From Pseudomonas viridiflava (GTDB lineage Bacteria; Pseudomonadota; Gammaproteobacteria; Pseudomonadales; Pseudomonadaceae), in assembly GCF_900582195.1 (NCBI RefSeq), contig NZ_UTHA01000174.1:38615-102614 (forward strand): a stretch of 64,000 nt of DNA, given 5' to 3'. The translations under genes were made by a program, and so were the position numbers. Position 1 is the first letter of the stretch; the number at the start of each line of letters is the position of its first letter. Below, one piece after another: positions 27,008 to 35,542 of this stretch. The notes beneath the pieces were generated by a model. That model worked only from the letters and a program-made list of their open reading frames with translations, did no database searches and was not told the origin of the DNA.

Positions 27008-28195
27008 TCACCAGACATTCGCCGGGCCGTCGTGGCTGAGCAACTGCTGGAACTGCTCCGAAGACACTGCGTGGGAAATCAGGAAACCCTGAACCTGAGT
27101 GCAGTCGATCTTACGCAACAGAGCAAGTTCTTGCGCGGTTTCCACGCCTTCGGCCACCACCGTCAGGCCCAGTTGCCGACCCAGGGTGACGATGCTGGTC
27201 AGCGCTTGCGCCAGTTCGGCGTTGCTGTTGCAACCCTGGACCAGTGCACGGTCGATTTTCAGCTCGGTAAACGGCGCCGACACCAGGTTCATGTAGGCGC
27301 TGTAGCCTTTGCCGAAATCATCCTGAGACAAGCCGAAACCCTTGATCCGCAAGCGGCAGGCTCCGGCGTAGAAATTGCTGATGTCGTCGGGCACCGAGCA
27401 TTCCATCAGCTCGAAACAGATCCGCGCTGGCAGACCGTTGTGTTGCAGGACAAAGGCGAGGATGCGATCGGGCAGGTCGTGGCTGTTGAGCAAGTGCGTG
27501 GGCAGATTGATCGACACCGGAATGTCATAGCCTTGCTGGCGCCATATTGCCTGGGCGGCAATCGCCTGTTCCAGCATGCGCCAGAGCAGATGTTCTTCAA
27601 GGTCGTGGGCGATCAGCGCCGGCAGAAATAACCCCGGCAACAACATGCCATGTTCGGGGTGCACCCAGCGCACCAGTGCTTCGGCGGCGACGATGCGGCC
27701 ATTGTCCAGCGCCTTCTTGGGTTGAAACCAGGCTTGCAGCTCACCGTTGTCCAGCGCGCGCAAAATGCTCTGCCGATCAATACCGGTATGCGCGGCAACA
27801 GGCGCGTCCTGACGCAACGCCTGCAACTGTTCGATCAGGCAGTGCAATGCCGCGCTGTTGACCGGTTTGGAAATCAGCCCGATGACCTTCACCTGCAGAT
27901 TGCTCGCCACCAGGCTCGCACCCATCAGCATGCGCCGCGAGGCGGCGCTCATGATCGCCAGTGCCGGGCGCGATTTCTGCATCGCGAGGCCCTGAATGAA
28001 CTGCACGCCGTCCATGCCCGGCATCAGCAGATCGGTAAGCACCAGATCGAATTCGCGATTTTGCAGGCGGTGCAGGGCTTCTTCGCCGTCCCGGGCAAAC
28101 TCCAGATCGAACACGCCCAGCGCATTGAACAGGTTCTGCAAGTACAGATGCTGAAACGGGTGATCTTCGACAATCAGTAGGCTAGAGGACTTCAT
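27008..28195 (-). CDS. pvrR: PvrR-like response regulator with EAL c-di-GMP phosphodiesterase domain
   Basis: 395 aa. The N-terminal REC domain has its acceptor aspartate in LVLTDLLMPGMDG (about residue 54), and the C-terminal EAL domain spans about 140-390. Catalytic EAL residues look intact: AAEALVRW, SINLPT (metal Asn), ELMECS, DDFGKGYS, ELKIDR and VVAEGVET. It should hydrolyse c-di-GMP to pGpG when phosphorylated and so oppose biofilm and fimbrial attachment. It overlaps the end of the upstream PvrS-like kinase by 14 bases and precedes the RcsC-like gene by 87, which argues for one operon. Confidence 0.88.
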   Translation of the reverse strand: MKSSSLLIVEDHPFQHLYLQNLFNALGVFDLEFARDGEEALHRLQNREFDLVLTDLLMPGMDGVQFIQGLAMQKSRPALAIMSAASRRMLMGASLVASNLQVKVIGLISKPVNSAALHCLIEQLQALRQDAPVAAHTGIDRQSILRALDNGELQAWFQPKKALDNGRIVAAEALVRWVHPEHGMLLPGLFLPALIAHDLEEHLLWRMLEQAIAAQAIWRQQGYDIPVSINLPTHLLNSHDLPDRILAFVLQHNGLPARICFELMECSVPDDISNFYAGACRLRIKGFGLSQDDFGKGYSAYMNLVSAPFTELKIDRALVQGCNSNAELAQALTSIVTLGRQLGLTVVAEGVETAQELALLRKIDCTQVQGFLISHAVSSEQFQQLLSHDGPANVW

Positions 28196-30995
28196 CGGCG
28201 ACTTGTTGGTAGGGAGCCAGTGCGGTCGACAAGGCTCGCAACGTGAAAGGTTTGATCAGGCAGTGATTCATGCCGGCGGCCAGGCACAACGCCTCTTCAC
28301 CGCGCAGGGCGTTGGCGGTGGCACCGATGATCGGCGTGGTGCAGCCCAGATTTCGCAGGGCTTTGGCCAGTTCGTAGCCGTTGAGATGTGGCATGTTCAC
28401 GTCAGTCAGGACGACATCGAAGCTGTCGTCCTGCCAGAGTGACAAGGCTTCTTCGCCATCGCTGGCCAACGTCACCGTGCAGCCCAGTTCCTGCAATTGG
28501 TCACGCAGGATCAGTTGGTTGATCGCATTGTCTTCGGCGACGAGGATGTGCAGGTGTAACGCCGCCAGCGCCTGGGTTTGAGCGGGGTGTTGATGCTCGA
28601 TGACGGGGCCGCCCTGCGCTTGGCGCACCGCCTGGCGGATCGCGGCCAGATCGTTCAGGTTGACGAGCCAGCCGTCGCCTTTGCTCAGCGACTCCCACGC
28701 GCCATCGCCGCTCGCCAGAATACGTGGCCCTGCCCAGTGCAGTTCTCGGCGCTGTTCCATCGGCGCAGGCCACAACTCAAGCAACACGCCATCGTCGGCA
28801 CCGTCGTGGCTGGCCGGTGCGCCGATATGCGGCAGAGCGCCCCAGCGGCGCAACCAGCCAGCGAGGCTTTCGGCCAGCTCGCGCACAGGCGACACCACGT
28901 AAACGGTATCGGCCGCGAGCTTCGCCTTGCCCTCAGACTGCGCATTACCCGAGCGTTGCTCCAGCGGCAAGGTCAGGGAAAAACTGCTGCCCAGCCCCGG
29001 CTCGCTGACCATGCGCAGGGTGCCATTCATCAGATGGGTCAGGCGCAGGCAAATCGGCAGGCCCAGCCCGGTGCCGGCCACCTCATGGCTGTTGCCTTGG
29101 GTCTGGTAGAACGGTTCGAAGATGAAGGCCTGATCCGCGTGGGCAATCCCGCGCCCGGTGTCCGAGACCTGCCATTGCACGCAAACGCGTTCGCCTTCGC
29201 GGGTCAGCACTTTGACCCGCAACACCACGCGCCCGGAATCGGTGAATTTGACCGCGTTACTCAACAGATTATTGAGGATCTGCCGTAAGCGACTGACATC
29301 GCCGATCAAGCTGTCGGGCAATTGCGGGTCAAAGCAGGCGTACAGCTGCAAGCCTTTGCTCTGTGCCGCCGCCGCGTATCCTTGAACGGCTTCTTGGGCG
29401 AGCGCCACGACGGAAAAATCACTCAGTTCCAGCGCCAATTGCCCGGCCTCGATTTTCGACACATCGAGCACGTCGCAGATCAATTGCAGCAGGGTCGCCG
29501 ACGATCCTTCGATCGCTCGCAAGTAACCTTTCTGCTGAGCGTCGAGCCGGGTCCGAGCGAGCAACTCCAGAGTGCCGAGCACGCCATACAGCGGCGTGCG
29601 GATTTCGTGGCTCATGGTCGCCAGAAACAGGGTTTTCGCTTCGTTGGCGGCATCGGCCGACTGGCGCGCCTGCTCCAGCGCCGCTTCGATCTGTCGGCGT
29701 GCGCTGATGTCGCTGAAGGCGCAAAGCAACACGTCTTCGCCCTTGTAGCGGGTCGGCGCGCAGCTCAGGTACAGGTGGCGACCGTCGGCGGTCTCGAAAT
29801 AGTCAGTCAGGCACGGCGCATTTTCCGCAAAGGCTGTGCGGATCCACCCGGGGCCAAGTTGTTCGCTGCAAGCGCCCAGCCATTGCTGCGCGAGGGTATT
29901 TTCCAGCACCACTTGAGCATCGCTGCGCCGCAATACGCAGAGCGCCACTGGTGCGGTCTGGATCACGTCGCGGCTGAACAGCTCACTTTCGACCAAGGCT
30001 TGAATGCGTTGCAGGGTCGGCAGGATGAAGCGATGTTCCAGGCGCCGGATCAGCAGCCAGACCAGGCTGATACTGGCCACGCAGAAGGCCAGCGCGCCAA
30101 GCATCTGTGGCCACAACGCCCACAATACTGCGAGCAAGTCGATGGAATAGGTCAACTGCCAGTCCGACGATTTCAGCTGTTTGCGCAACACCAATTGCTC
30201 GGGCAGCCAACCGTCTCCGACGAAGCCGAAGAAATCCTGCTGGCGCAGCAGCGGCAGATCCTGCCCGGGTGGCGGTTTGTGGCTGTTACTGAAGAGCGGC
30301 ATGCCTTGTGAGTTGAACATGGTGAACTCGCCGGCGCTGTGGTCGCTCAAGGCGTTGGACACTTCACGGTCGTCCATTTCCAGGCCGAGCCAGCCGGAAT
30401 CGAGGTCGCGATCATCCAGACGAATGAAGATGTACAGCTGCGAGTGCCCTTGCGAGTTGTGGGTCAGCCAGATTTCTTTGAGGGCGCTGGTGTTGTCACG
30501 CTTGAGGGTTTCCAGGCGATCAAGCATCCCACGCGGAAAATCGTCGGCCATGGATGTTGTGTTGTACAGGCGCCATACCTGCGCGTCGGCGCCATTGCTG
30601 ACGTAGAGCAGGTTCAGTTTGCGCGCCTGCAGGTAGTCGCGCATGCGCTGGGTCAGCCAGATGCTCCATTGCTTGCCCGGGGGTTGTCCGAGCAACAGTC
30701 GAATTTCTTCTTCGGACAGCGGCGCGCTTAACGCAGTCTGCCGAGTCGCCGACAAACTCAGGCTTTCCAGCAGCGCCTCGCGGGTGGTGAAAAAGGTGTG
30801 CGCCTCGGCAATGGCGCTGCTCATGTAGCTGCGCCGCTGAGAAATCTCGTTATTGAAGGTGAACAGCAGAAAGCTGTACACGCCGCCGAGGATGCCCACC
30901 AGCAACACCCACGCAAAAATGCGCAACAAACGTCGCGCAGCATGGGGCGTGGACAGGACCGGGCTGATCTGGTGGAGGTAATTCTTCAATCGCAT
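28182..30995 (-). CDS. pvrS: PvrS-like hybrid sensor kinase without HPt
   Basis: 937 aa. Helix (about 27-47), periplasmic sensor, second helix (about 296-315), PAS-like linker, HisKA with ATMSHEIRTPLYG (His about 461), HATPase_c (NLLSNAVKF, GTGLGLPI), and a C-terminal receiver with VLTDVNMPHLNG (Asp about 863). It ends right after the receiver, so it needs an HPt in trans; the only one nearby is in the RcsC-like protein. The kinase core is highly similar to that RcsC-like protein, suggesting duplication. In PA14 PvrS is reported as a kinase feeding RcsB (from memory). An RcsB-box-like site lies 36 bases upstream of its start. Confidence 0.86.
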   Translation of the reverse strand: MRLKNYLHQISPVLSTPHAARRLLRIFAWVLLVGILGGVYSFLLFTFNNEISQRRSYMSSAIAEAHTFFTTREALLESLSLSATRQTALSAPLSEEEIRLLLGQPPGKQWSIWLTQRMRDYLQARKLNLLYVSNGADAQVWRLYNTTSMADDFPRGMLDRLETLKRDNTSALKEIWLTHNSQGHSQLYIFIRLDDRDLDSGWLGLEMDDREVSNALSDHSAGEFTMFNSQGMPLFSNSHKPPPGQDLPLLRQQDFFGFVGDGWLPEQLVLRKQLKSSDWQLTYSIDLLAVLWALWPQMLGALAFCVASISLVWLLIRRLEHRFILPTLQRIQALVESELFSRDVIQTAPVALCVLRRSDAQVVLENTLAQQWLGACSEQLGPGWIRTAFAENAPCLTDYFETADGRHLYLSCAPTRYKGEDVLLCAFSDISARRQIEAALEQARQSADAANEAKTLFLATMSHEIRTPLYGVLGTLELLARTRLDAQQKGYLRAIEGSSATLLQLICDVLDVSKIEAGQLALELSDFSVVALAQEAVQGYAAAAQSKGLQLYACFDPQLPDSLIGDVSRLRQILNNLLSNAVKFTDSGRVVLRVKVLTREGERVCVQWQVSDTGRGIAHADQAFIFEPFYQTQGNSHEVAGTGLGLPICLRLTHLMNGTLRMVSEPGLGSSFSLTLPLEQRSGNAQSEGKAKLAADTVYVVSPVRELAESLAGWLRRWGALPHIGAPASHDGADDGVLLELWPAPMEQRRELHWAGPRILASGDGAWESLSKGDGWLVNLNDLAAIRQAVRQAQGGPVIEHQHPAQTQALAALHLHILVAEDNAINQLILRDQLQELGCTVTLASDGEEALSLWQDDSFDVVLTDVNMPHLNGYELAKALRNLGCTTPIIGATANALRGEEALCLAAGMNHCLIKPFTLRALSTALAPYQQVADEVL

Positions 30996-31030
30996 GCCGG
31001 CACAGTAGGGGTGGCCGGGGGGCGGCGAAA

Positions 31031-31048
31031 ATCAGACGATTCTTAAAG
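31031..31048 (-). promoter_or_regulatory. RcsB-box-like site upstream of pvrS
   Basis: Minus strand CTTTAAGAATCGTCTGAT. It contains TAAGAATCGTCTGA, which fits KMRGAWTMWYCTGM at 13 of 14 positions. It starts just after the adhesin stop codon and lies 36 bases before the pvrS start. Confidence 0.65.
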
Positions 31049-31051
31049 ACT

Positions 31052-32020
31052 TCACAAGTAATTGACGATGAAAGTCACTTCGGTATTGGCGCTGCCCGCG
31101 CTGAGTTCTTCATTGCCCAGGCGGTAATAAGCGGCTGACAACGGGATCTTGAAGTTGAGCCCGGTGGTGTTGAAAGCATCGAACGGGTAGGTCGTGTCGA
31201 AAGCGATCGGCTGGCCCGCTTCATTCATCACTTGCAGGCCGATGCCTTTGGCGGTGGACCCGGCATTCAGTGCGACGATGCCCTTGGTCGCGTCGATCAC
31301 TGGCGTGTTGGCCTTGAGCGAATAGGTGACTTTCTTGATGCCGGTCTGGCATTGGTTCAGGGCGATATCGAAGCGCACCGTGCGCGGCTTGGCGCCGGCT
31401 TCGCGAAATTCATGAAGTTGATAATCGTCGCCCATGGCCACCGGGACGGAAGGTGTCTCGCAGGAGGCGGCGTTCAGTACGATGGGGTTCATCAGGTTGA
31501 GTTTTTTCAGGATCAGATCATCGTCCTGCAGGCTGCCCAGATACCCCGCATCGATGTTGACTTTCGACGCCAGCTCGCCGGTCTTGACGATTTCCAGGCG
31601 CACCGAGTTTGCACCGAAGCCATAGCTGGTGTTGGGCGCGATGGCCTGCGGCGCTGATTGGTAGCGGTCTAGCGCGGCAAACCAGACCCGGTAGGAAAGC
31701 CCGCTTTTGCCTAACGGAAAAAGAGTTTCCGTACCGCTGGCGGTGCCTAACTTCGGATTCATCAGAATGCCGAACATGGACGTCTTTGAGCAGCTCCAGA
31801 TGTGACCGGTCGACTGCACGGTGTCCTGATAAACCACGGTGCCATTGGGTGTGTCGGCAGGAATGGTCAGGGTTGAACTGGCCAGGCTGGCGCCGAAGTT
31901 GAGCGTGTCGAGTTTTGAGTCGACTACCACACAACTGCCGGCCATCGCGTTCGAAGCGCAGGCAAACAGAGTGACTGCGATAGAGAGCAGGAGCGGGCGC
32001 TGGAGTTTGAAACGCTTCAT
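31052..32020 (-). CDS. Two-domain fimbrial tip adhesin
   Basis: 322 aa. Signal peptide (about 1-27, ending SNAMA), an N-terminal receptor-type domain (about 28-160) with a cysteine pair (GSCVVVDS, WSCSKTS), then a pilin domain (about 165-322) with its own pair (ASCETPSVPV, LNQCQTGIK) and a C-terminal strand ending TEVTFIVNYL. The two-domain plan is that of FimH-like tip proteins. The start is the ATG at MKRFKLQRP, the only one giving a signal peptide. Unusually it lies upstream of the four regulatory genes, about 9 kb from its subunit, chaperone and usher. An RcsB-box-like site lies 64 bases upstream. Confidence 0.85.
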   Translation of the reverse strand: MKRFKLQRPLLLSIAVTLFACASNAMAGSCVVVDSKLDTLNFGASLASSTLTIPADTPNGTVVYQDTVQSTGHIWSCSKTSMFGILMNPKLGTASGTETLFPLGKSGLSYRVWFAALDRYQSAPQAIAPNTSYGFGANSVRLEIVKTGELASKVNIDAGYLGSLQDDDLILKKLNLMNPIVLNAASCETPSVPVAMGDDYQLHEFREAGAKPRTVRFDIALNQCQTGIKKVTYSLKANTPVIDATKGIVALNAGSTAKGIGLQVMNEAGQPIAFDTTYPFDAFNTTGLNFKIPLSAAYYRLGNEELSAGSANTEVTFIVNYL

Positions 32021-32083
32021 TAGTAGGGCTTTACGTGTCGGCCGATGAGCGGCGTACGTTAGCCACGGCACTCGAGCCTGGAC

Positions 32084-32101
32084 ATCAGGCGATTCCTAGA
32101 A
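32084..32101 (-). promoter_or_regulatory. RcsB-box-like site upstream of the tip adhesin
   Basis: Minus strand TTCTAGGAATCGCCTGAT. It contains TAGGAATCGCCTGA, matching KMRGAWTMWYCTGM at 13 of 14 positions. The spacing to the start (64 bases) is nearly the same as at the major subunit (60). Confidence 0.65.
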
Positions 32102-32171
32102 TGCGGTCGCCCATGCAACACAAAAATCCACTCCACTGGTCAACTAATTGCAAAGCAACCTAACTATTGCG

Positions 32172-32199
32172 TTGACATTCGCTGCCTAGGCAGTAACAT
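32172..32199 (+). promoter_or_regulatory. Sigma-70 promoter of the MarR-emrAB operon
   Basis: TTGACA (32172-32177), 16-base spacer, TAACAT (32194-32199). The spacer is almost entirely the first MarR palindrome, so bound repressor would block RNA polymerase. Confidence 0.65.
32181..32194. promoter_or_regulatory. MarR operator 1
   Basis: GCTGCCTAGGCAGT, near-perfect palindrome inside the promoter spacer. Confidence 0.75.
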
Positions 32200-32213
32200 C
32201 TCGACATACATTC

Positions 32214-32227
32214 ACTGCCTAGGCAGT
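32214..32227. promoter_or_regulatory. MarR operator 2
   Basis: ACTGCCTAGGCAGT, perfect 14-base palindrome, 33 bases (three helical turns) from operator 1, between the promoter and the start codon. Confidence 0.8.
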
Positions 32228-32241
32228 TATTAGGTGAGCAA

Positions 32242-32724
32242 ATGAAGCATTTCACCCCGGACGAATTCAAACACTGCCATCTCGGCCTGTTGCTTGGCCG
32301 TGCCGCGCTGCTCAAGGACCGGATCATCGACACCCACATGGAACCCCACGGCATCACCGCCGCGCAGTTCAAGGTGCTGATCATCATGGCCCAGTTCGGC
32401 GTCGATACCCCGGCCGAACTCTGCCGGCATCTGTCGCTGGACAGCGGTTCGATGACACGCATGCTCGATCGTCTGGAGCAAAAAGACTTTCTCGCTCGCC
32501 AGCGCAGCGAAGGCGATCGCCGTCAGGTGCAACTCAAGCTGACCGAGCAAGGCCAGCAACTGGCCGATCGCCTGCCATACATCGGCGCCGATGCAATGAA
32601 TGAACTGGCCGGCGCCATCTCTCGCGAAGAGCTGAAAACCCTGGAATACATCCTCAAGAAAATACTGCTGGCCGCTGGTGACCCGATCACTATCCAGCGC
32701 TTAGGTGAACACAATGAGCGGTAA
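32242..32724 (+). CDS. MarR-family repressor of the emrAB-type efflux operon
   Basis: 160 aa. A winged-HTH core (about 45-115) with the MarR signature LSLDSGSMTRMLDRLEQKDF and the wing RQRSEGDRRQVQLKLTEQG. It is the first gene of an operon with an outer-membrane factor, EmrA and EmrB, the same order as EmrR-type systems and PA5157-PA5160. Two identical palindromes in its promoter point to autorepression relieved by an unknown, probably aromatic, ligand. A good ribosome site (AGGTGA) precedes the ATG. It overlaps the next gene by 11 bases. Confidence 0.92.
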   Translation: MKHFTPDEFKHCHLGLLLGRAALLKDRIIDTHMEPHGITAAQFKVLIIMAQFGVDTPAELCRHLSLDSGSMTRMLDRLEQKDFLARQRSEGDRRQVQLKLTEQGQQLADRLPYIGADAMNELAGAISREELKTLEYILKKILLAAGDPITIQRLGEHNER

Positions 32725-34183
32725 AACCTTGCGCAGCAGCCTGACCCTGGTGCTGTCGGCGATGATTCTGGCCGGTTGCGCCAATTACAGCGGTCTCGAC
32801 ACTGAAGGTCAGCGGCTTGATGCCGGGAAGCTGAAGACAGCGCAGTCTCTCGAAGGCGTGACCCTGTCGCCGGCCGCCTGGCCGAAGAGTGACTGGTGGG
32901 CCAGCCTCGGCGATCCGCAACTCGACGGCTTGATTCGCGAAGCCCTGCACGACAGCCCGGACATGCAGATCGCCGCCGCCCGTGCCCATCAGGCCAGCGC
33001 CGCGGCGTATGCCGCCGATGCCGAACGCTATCCGACCCTCGACGCCAGCGCCGGCATCAGCCGTTCGCGTCTGGCCCGGGATCAGGATCCGCTGGGGCAG
33101 GGTGGGGCTTATTCCACGGTGCGTAACGTCAGCGCCGGTTTCAATTACAACTTCGACCTGTGGGGCGGTCAGCGTGATGCCTGGGAAGCAGCACTCGGTC
33201 AGGCTCGCGCCGCCGAAGTCGACCGTCAGGCCGCACAGCTGACCCTCGCCGCTGATGTCGCTCGCGCTTACAGTGACCTCGGTCAGGCGCATATCGTTTA
33301 TGACCTGGCCAACGAAGACCTCAAGCGCACCCGGCAAATGCTCGATCTGAGCCAGCGTCGCCTCAGTTCCGGGATCGACAGCCAGTACCAGTTCCAGCAA
33401 ACGCAAAGCCTGGAAGCCAGTTCCGAAGCCAGCCTGATCGACGCAGAAAAACGCTTGAACAGCGCGAAAATTGCCTTGGCCGTACTGCTCGGCAAAGGCC
33501 CGGATCGCGGCAACGAAATCGCCCGGCCGAAAGTGCTGCAAGCCAGCGCTGTCGCCGTGCCGTCGGTATTGCCGGCGGAACTGCTTGGTCGGCGCCCGGA
33601 TCTGGTCGCTGCGCGCTGGCGCGTCGAAGCGGCGAGCAAGGACATCGACTCGGCGAAAACCCGCTTCTATCCCAACTTGAATCTCACGGCCTCGGCCGGT
33701 GCTGAATCCTTGTTGGGCGACGCGATGTTCGGTTCGGCCAGTCGCTTTTTCAACATTGCCCCGACCATTTCGGTGCCGGTCTTCGACGGCGGACGCCTGC
33801 GCGCCAACCTCGATGCGCGCGACGCCGATTACGACCTGGCGGTGGCGCAGTACAACAAAAGCCTGGTGAAAGCCCTGGGCGATGTCAGCGACACGATCAA
33901 CCAGTTGCGTGACATCGGCCGGCAGATCGGTGCGCAGCAACACGCCACCGACATTGCTCAGGATTCTTACAACACCGTGGTCCAGCGTTACGGTTCCGGC
34001 ATCGGCAACTACCTGGACGTGCTCAGCATTGAGCAGCAATTGCTCCAGGCCCAGCGTCAACTGGCCACCCTCAATGCCGAGCAGATCGACCTGGCGATTC
34101 AACTGATGCAAGCGCTGGGCGGCGGCTTCCAGGGTGAAACCCTGACCGCAGCCAACGCCACCCCAGCCACGCCGCACAACTAA
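32714..34183 (+). CDS. Outer-membrane efflux lipoprotein (NodT/OprM family)
   Basis: 489 aa. A lipoprotein signal with lipobox LAGC (Cys about 21), then two OEP (TolC-like) repeats (about 60-260 and 270-470). It forms the outer-membrane exit duct of the tripartite pump with the EmrA and EmrB proteins encoded next. The ATG after AGGTGA is chosen (MSGKTLRSS); it lies inside the end of the MarR gene, so translation is likely coupled. A GTG three codons earlier lies inside the ribosome site and is unlikely. Confidence 0.92.
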   Translation: MSGKTLRSSLTLVLSAMILAGCANYSGLDTEGQRLDAGKLKTAQSLEGVTLSPAAWPKSDWWASLGDPQLDGLIREALHDSPDMQIAAARAHQASAAAYAADAERYPTLDASAGISRSRLARDQDPLGQGGAYSTVRNVSAGFNYNFDLWGGQRDAWEAALGQARAAEVDRQAAQLTLAADVARAYSDLGQAHIVYDLANEDLKRTRQMLDLSQRRLSSGIDSQYQFQQTQSLEASSEASLIDAEKRLNSAKIALAVLLGKGPDRGNEIARPKVLQASAVAVPSVLPAELLGRRPDLVAARWRVEAASKDIDSAKTRFYPNLNLTASAGAESLLGDAMFGSASRFFNIAPTISVPVFDGGRLRANLDARDADYDLAVAQYNKSLVKALGDVSDTINQLRDIGRQIGAQQHATDIAQDSYNTVVQRYGSGIGNYLDVLSIEQQLLQAQRQLATLNAEQIDLAIQLMQALGGGFQGETLTAANATPATPHN

Positions 34184-34198
34184 TTCAAGGTACTTGTC

Positions 34199-35401
34199 AT
34201 GGCCACTGCCGAAAACACCCAAGCTCAAGGCAACACCCCGGACACCGGCAACCCGCGCAAACGCAAAGTGATGCTGTTGGCGCTGGCGGTTGTCGTTGCA
34301 CTCGCCTGCGCCGGCGTCTGGGCGTATCACGAGTTCATCGGGCGCTTTAACGAAAGCACCGACGACGCCTACGTCAACGGCAACGTTGTGGAAATCACCC
34401 CGCTGGTCACCGGCACGGTGGTCAGCATCGGTGCTGACGATGGTGATCTGGTTCACGAAGGTCAGGTGCTGATCAACTTCGACCCGAACGACGCTGAAGT
34501 CGGCCTGCAAAGTGCCCAGGCGAAACTGGCGCGTACCGTGCGTCAGGTGCGCGGTCTCTACAGCAACGTTGATGGCATGAAAGCCCAGGTCAACGCGCAA
34601 CAGGCCGAAGTGCAGAAGGCACAGGACAACTACAACCGCCGGAAAAACCTGGCGCAGGGCGGGGCGATTTCCCAGGAAGAACTGTCCCACGCTCGCGATG
34701 ACCTGACCTCGGCGCAAAACGCCCTGGCCAACGCCAAACAGCAACTGAAAACCACCAGCGCGCTGGTTGATGACACCGTGGTGTCGTCGCATCCGGACGT
34801 GATGTCGGCCGCTGCCGATCTGCGTCAGGCCTACCTGACCAATGCCCGCAGCACCTTGATCGCGCCGGTCACCGGTTACGTCGCCAAGCGCACCGTGCAA
34901 CTCGGTCAGCGTGTGCAGCCGGGCACGGCGTTGATGGCGGTGATTCCGCTGGATCAGCTGTGGATCGACGCCAACTTCAAGGAAACCCAATTGCGTGACA
35001 TGCGCATCGGTCAGCCGGTCGACATCGAATCCGACATCTACGGCAGCGATGTGAAATACAGCGGCACCGTCGACAGCCTCGGCGCCGGTACGGGTAGCGC
35101 GTTTGCTCTGCTGCCGGCGCAGAACGCCACCGGTAACTGGATCAAAATTGTTCAGCGTGTACCGGTGCGCATTCACATCAACGCCGAAGAACTGGCCAAG
35201 CATCCGCTGCGTGTCGGTCTGTCGACCAATGTTGAAGTGAACCTGCACGACCAGAGCGGCCCGGTGCTCGCACAGCAGCCACCGCAGAAAGCCTCGTTCA
35301 GCACCAACGTCTACGACCGCCAACTGGCCGAAGCCGACGCGATGATTGCACAGCTGATCCACGACAACAGCGCCGCGCTCAACAAAACCGCGCAACGCTG
35401 A
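34199..35401 (+). CDS. emrA: EmrA-type membrane fusion protein
   Basis: 400 aa HlyD-family adaptor. A single N-terminal membrane helix (about 22-42, LLALAVVVALACAGVWAYH), a biotinyl-lipoyl half-motif (TDDAYVNGNVVEITPLVTG), a coiled-coil hairpin (about 95-200), the second lipoyl half (STLIAPVTGYVAKRTVQLGQ) and a beta-barrel. It links the inner-membrane pump to the outer-membrane duct. It follows the outer-membrane factor by 15 bases. The downstream emrB is separated by a REPIN. Confidence 0.94.
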   Translation: MATAENTQAQGNTPDTGNPRKRKVMLLALAVVVALACAGVWAYHEFIGRFNESTDDAYVNGNVVEITPLVTGTVVSIGADDGDLVHEGQVLINFDPNDAEVGLQSAQAKLARTVRQVRGLYSNVDGMKAQVNAQQAEVQKAQDNYNRRKNLAQGGAISQEELSHARDDLTSAQNALANAKQQLKTTSALVDDTVVSSHPDVMSAAADLRQAYLTNARSTLIAPVTGYVAKRTVQLGQRVQPGTALMAVIPLDQLWIDANFKETQLRDMRIGQPVDIESDIYGSDVKYSGTVDSLGAGTGSAFALLPAQNATGNWIKIVQRVPVRIHINAEELAKHPLRVGLSTNVEVNLHDQSGPVLAQQPPQKASFSTNVYDRQLAEADAMIAQLIHDNSAALNKTAQR

Positions 35402-35416
35402 GATCACACCTGACCC

Positions 35417-35505
35417 TGTGGGAGCGAGCTTGCTCGCGAAAGCGGCGCGTCATTCAGCACTACTGTGTCTGACTGACCGCCTTCGCGAGCAAGCTCGCTC
35501 CCACA
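35417..35505. repeat. REPIN inside the emr operon
   Basis: Canonical inverted REP pair in the 141-base gap between emrA and emrB. Its folded transcript could stabilise the upstream mRNA or reduce emrB expression. Confidence 0.92.
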
Positions 35506-35542
35506 AAGGGCCCGGCGCTAATCAGGTTTCATAGGATTCACA

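Noticed and set aside
23089..32020. First idea that the regulators are the RocA1/RocR/RocS1 system of cupC
   Set aside because: The response regulator has the RcsB-type MPGD-YGDG insertion, D56 and an HTH nearly identical to RcsB, and there are two hybrid kinases. The PvrSR/RcsCB set fits better.
32690..35407. A 905-codon open frame on the minus strand opposite the emr operon
   Set aside because: It lies antisense to three well-supported genes and has no recognisable motifs. Long antisense frames are common in GC-rich DNA with strong third-position bias.
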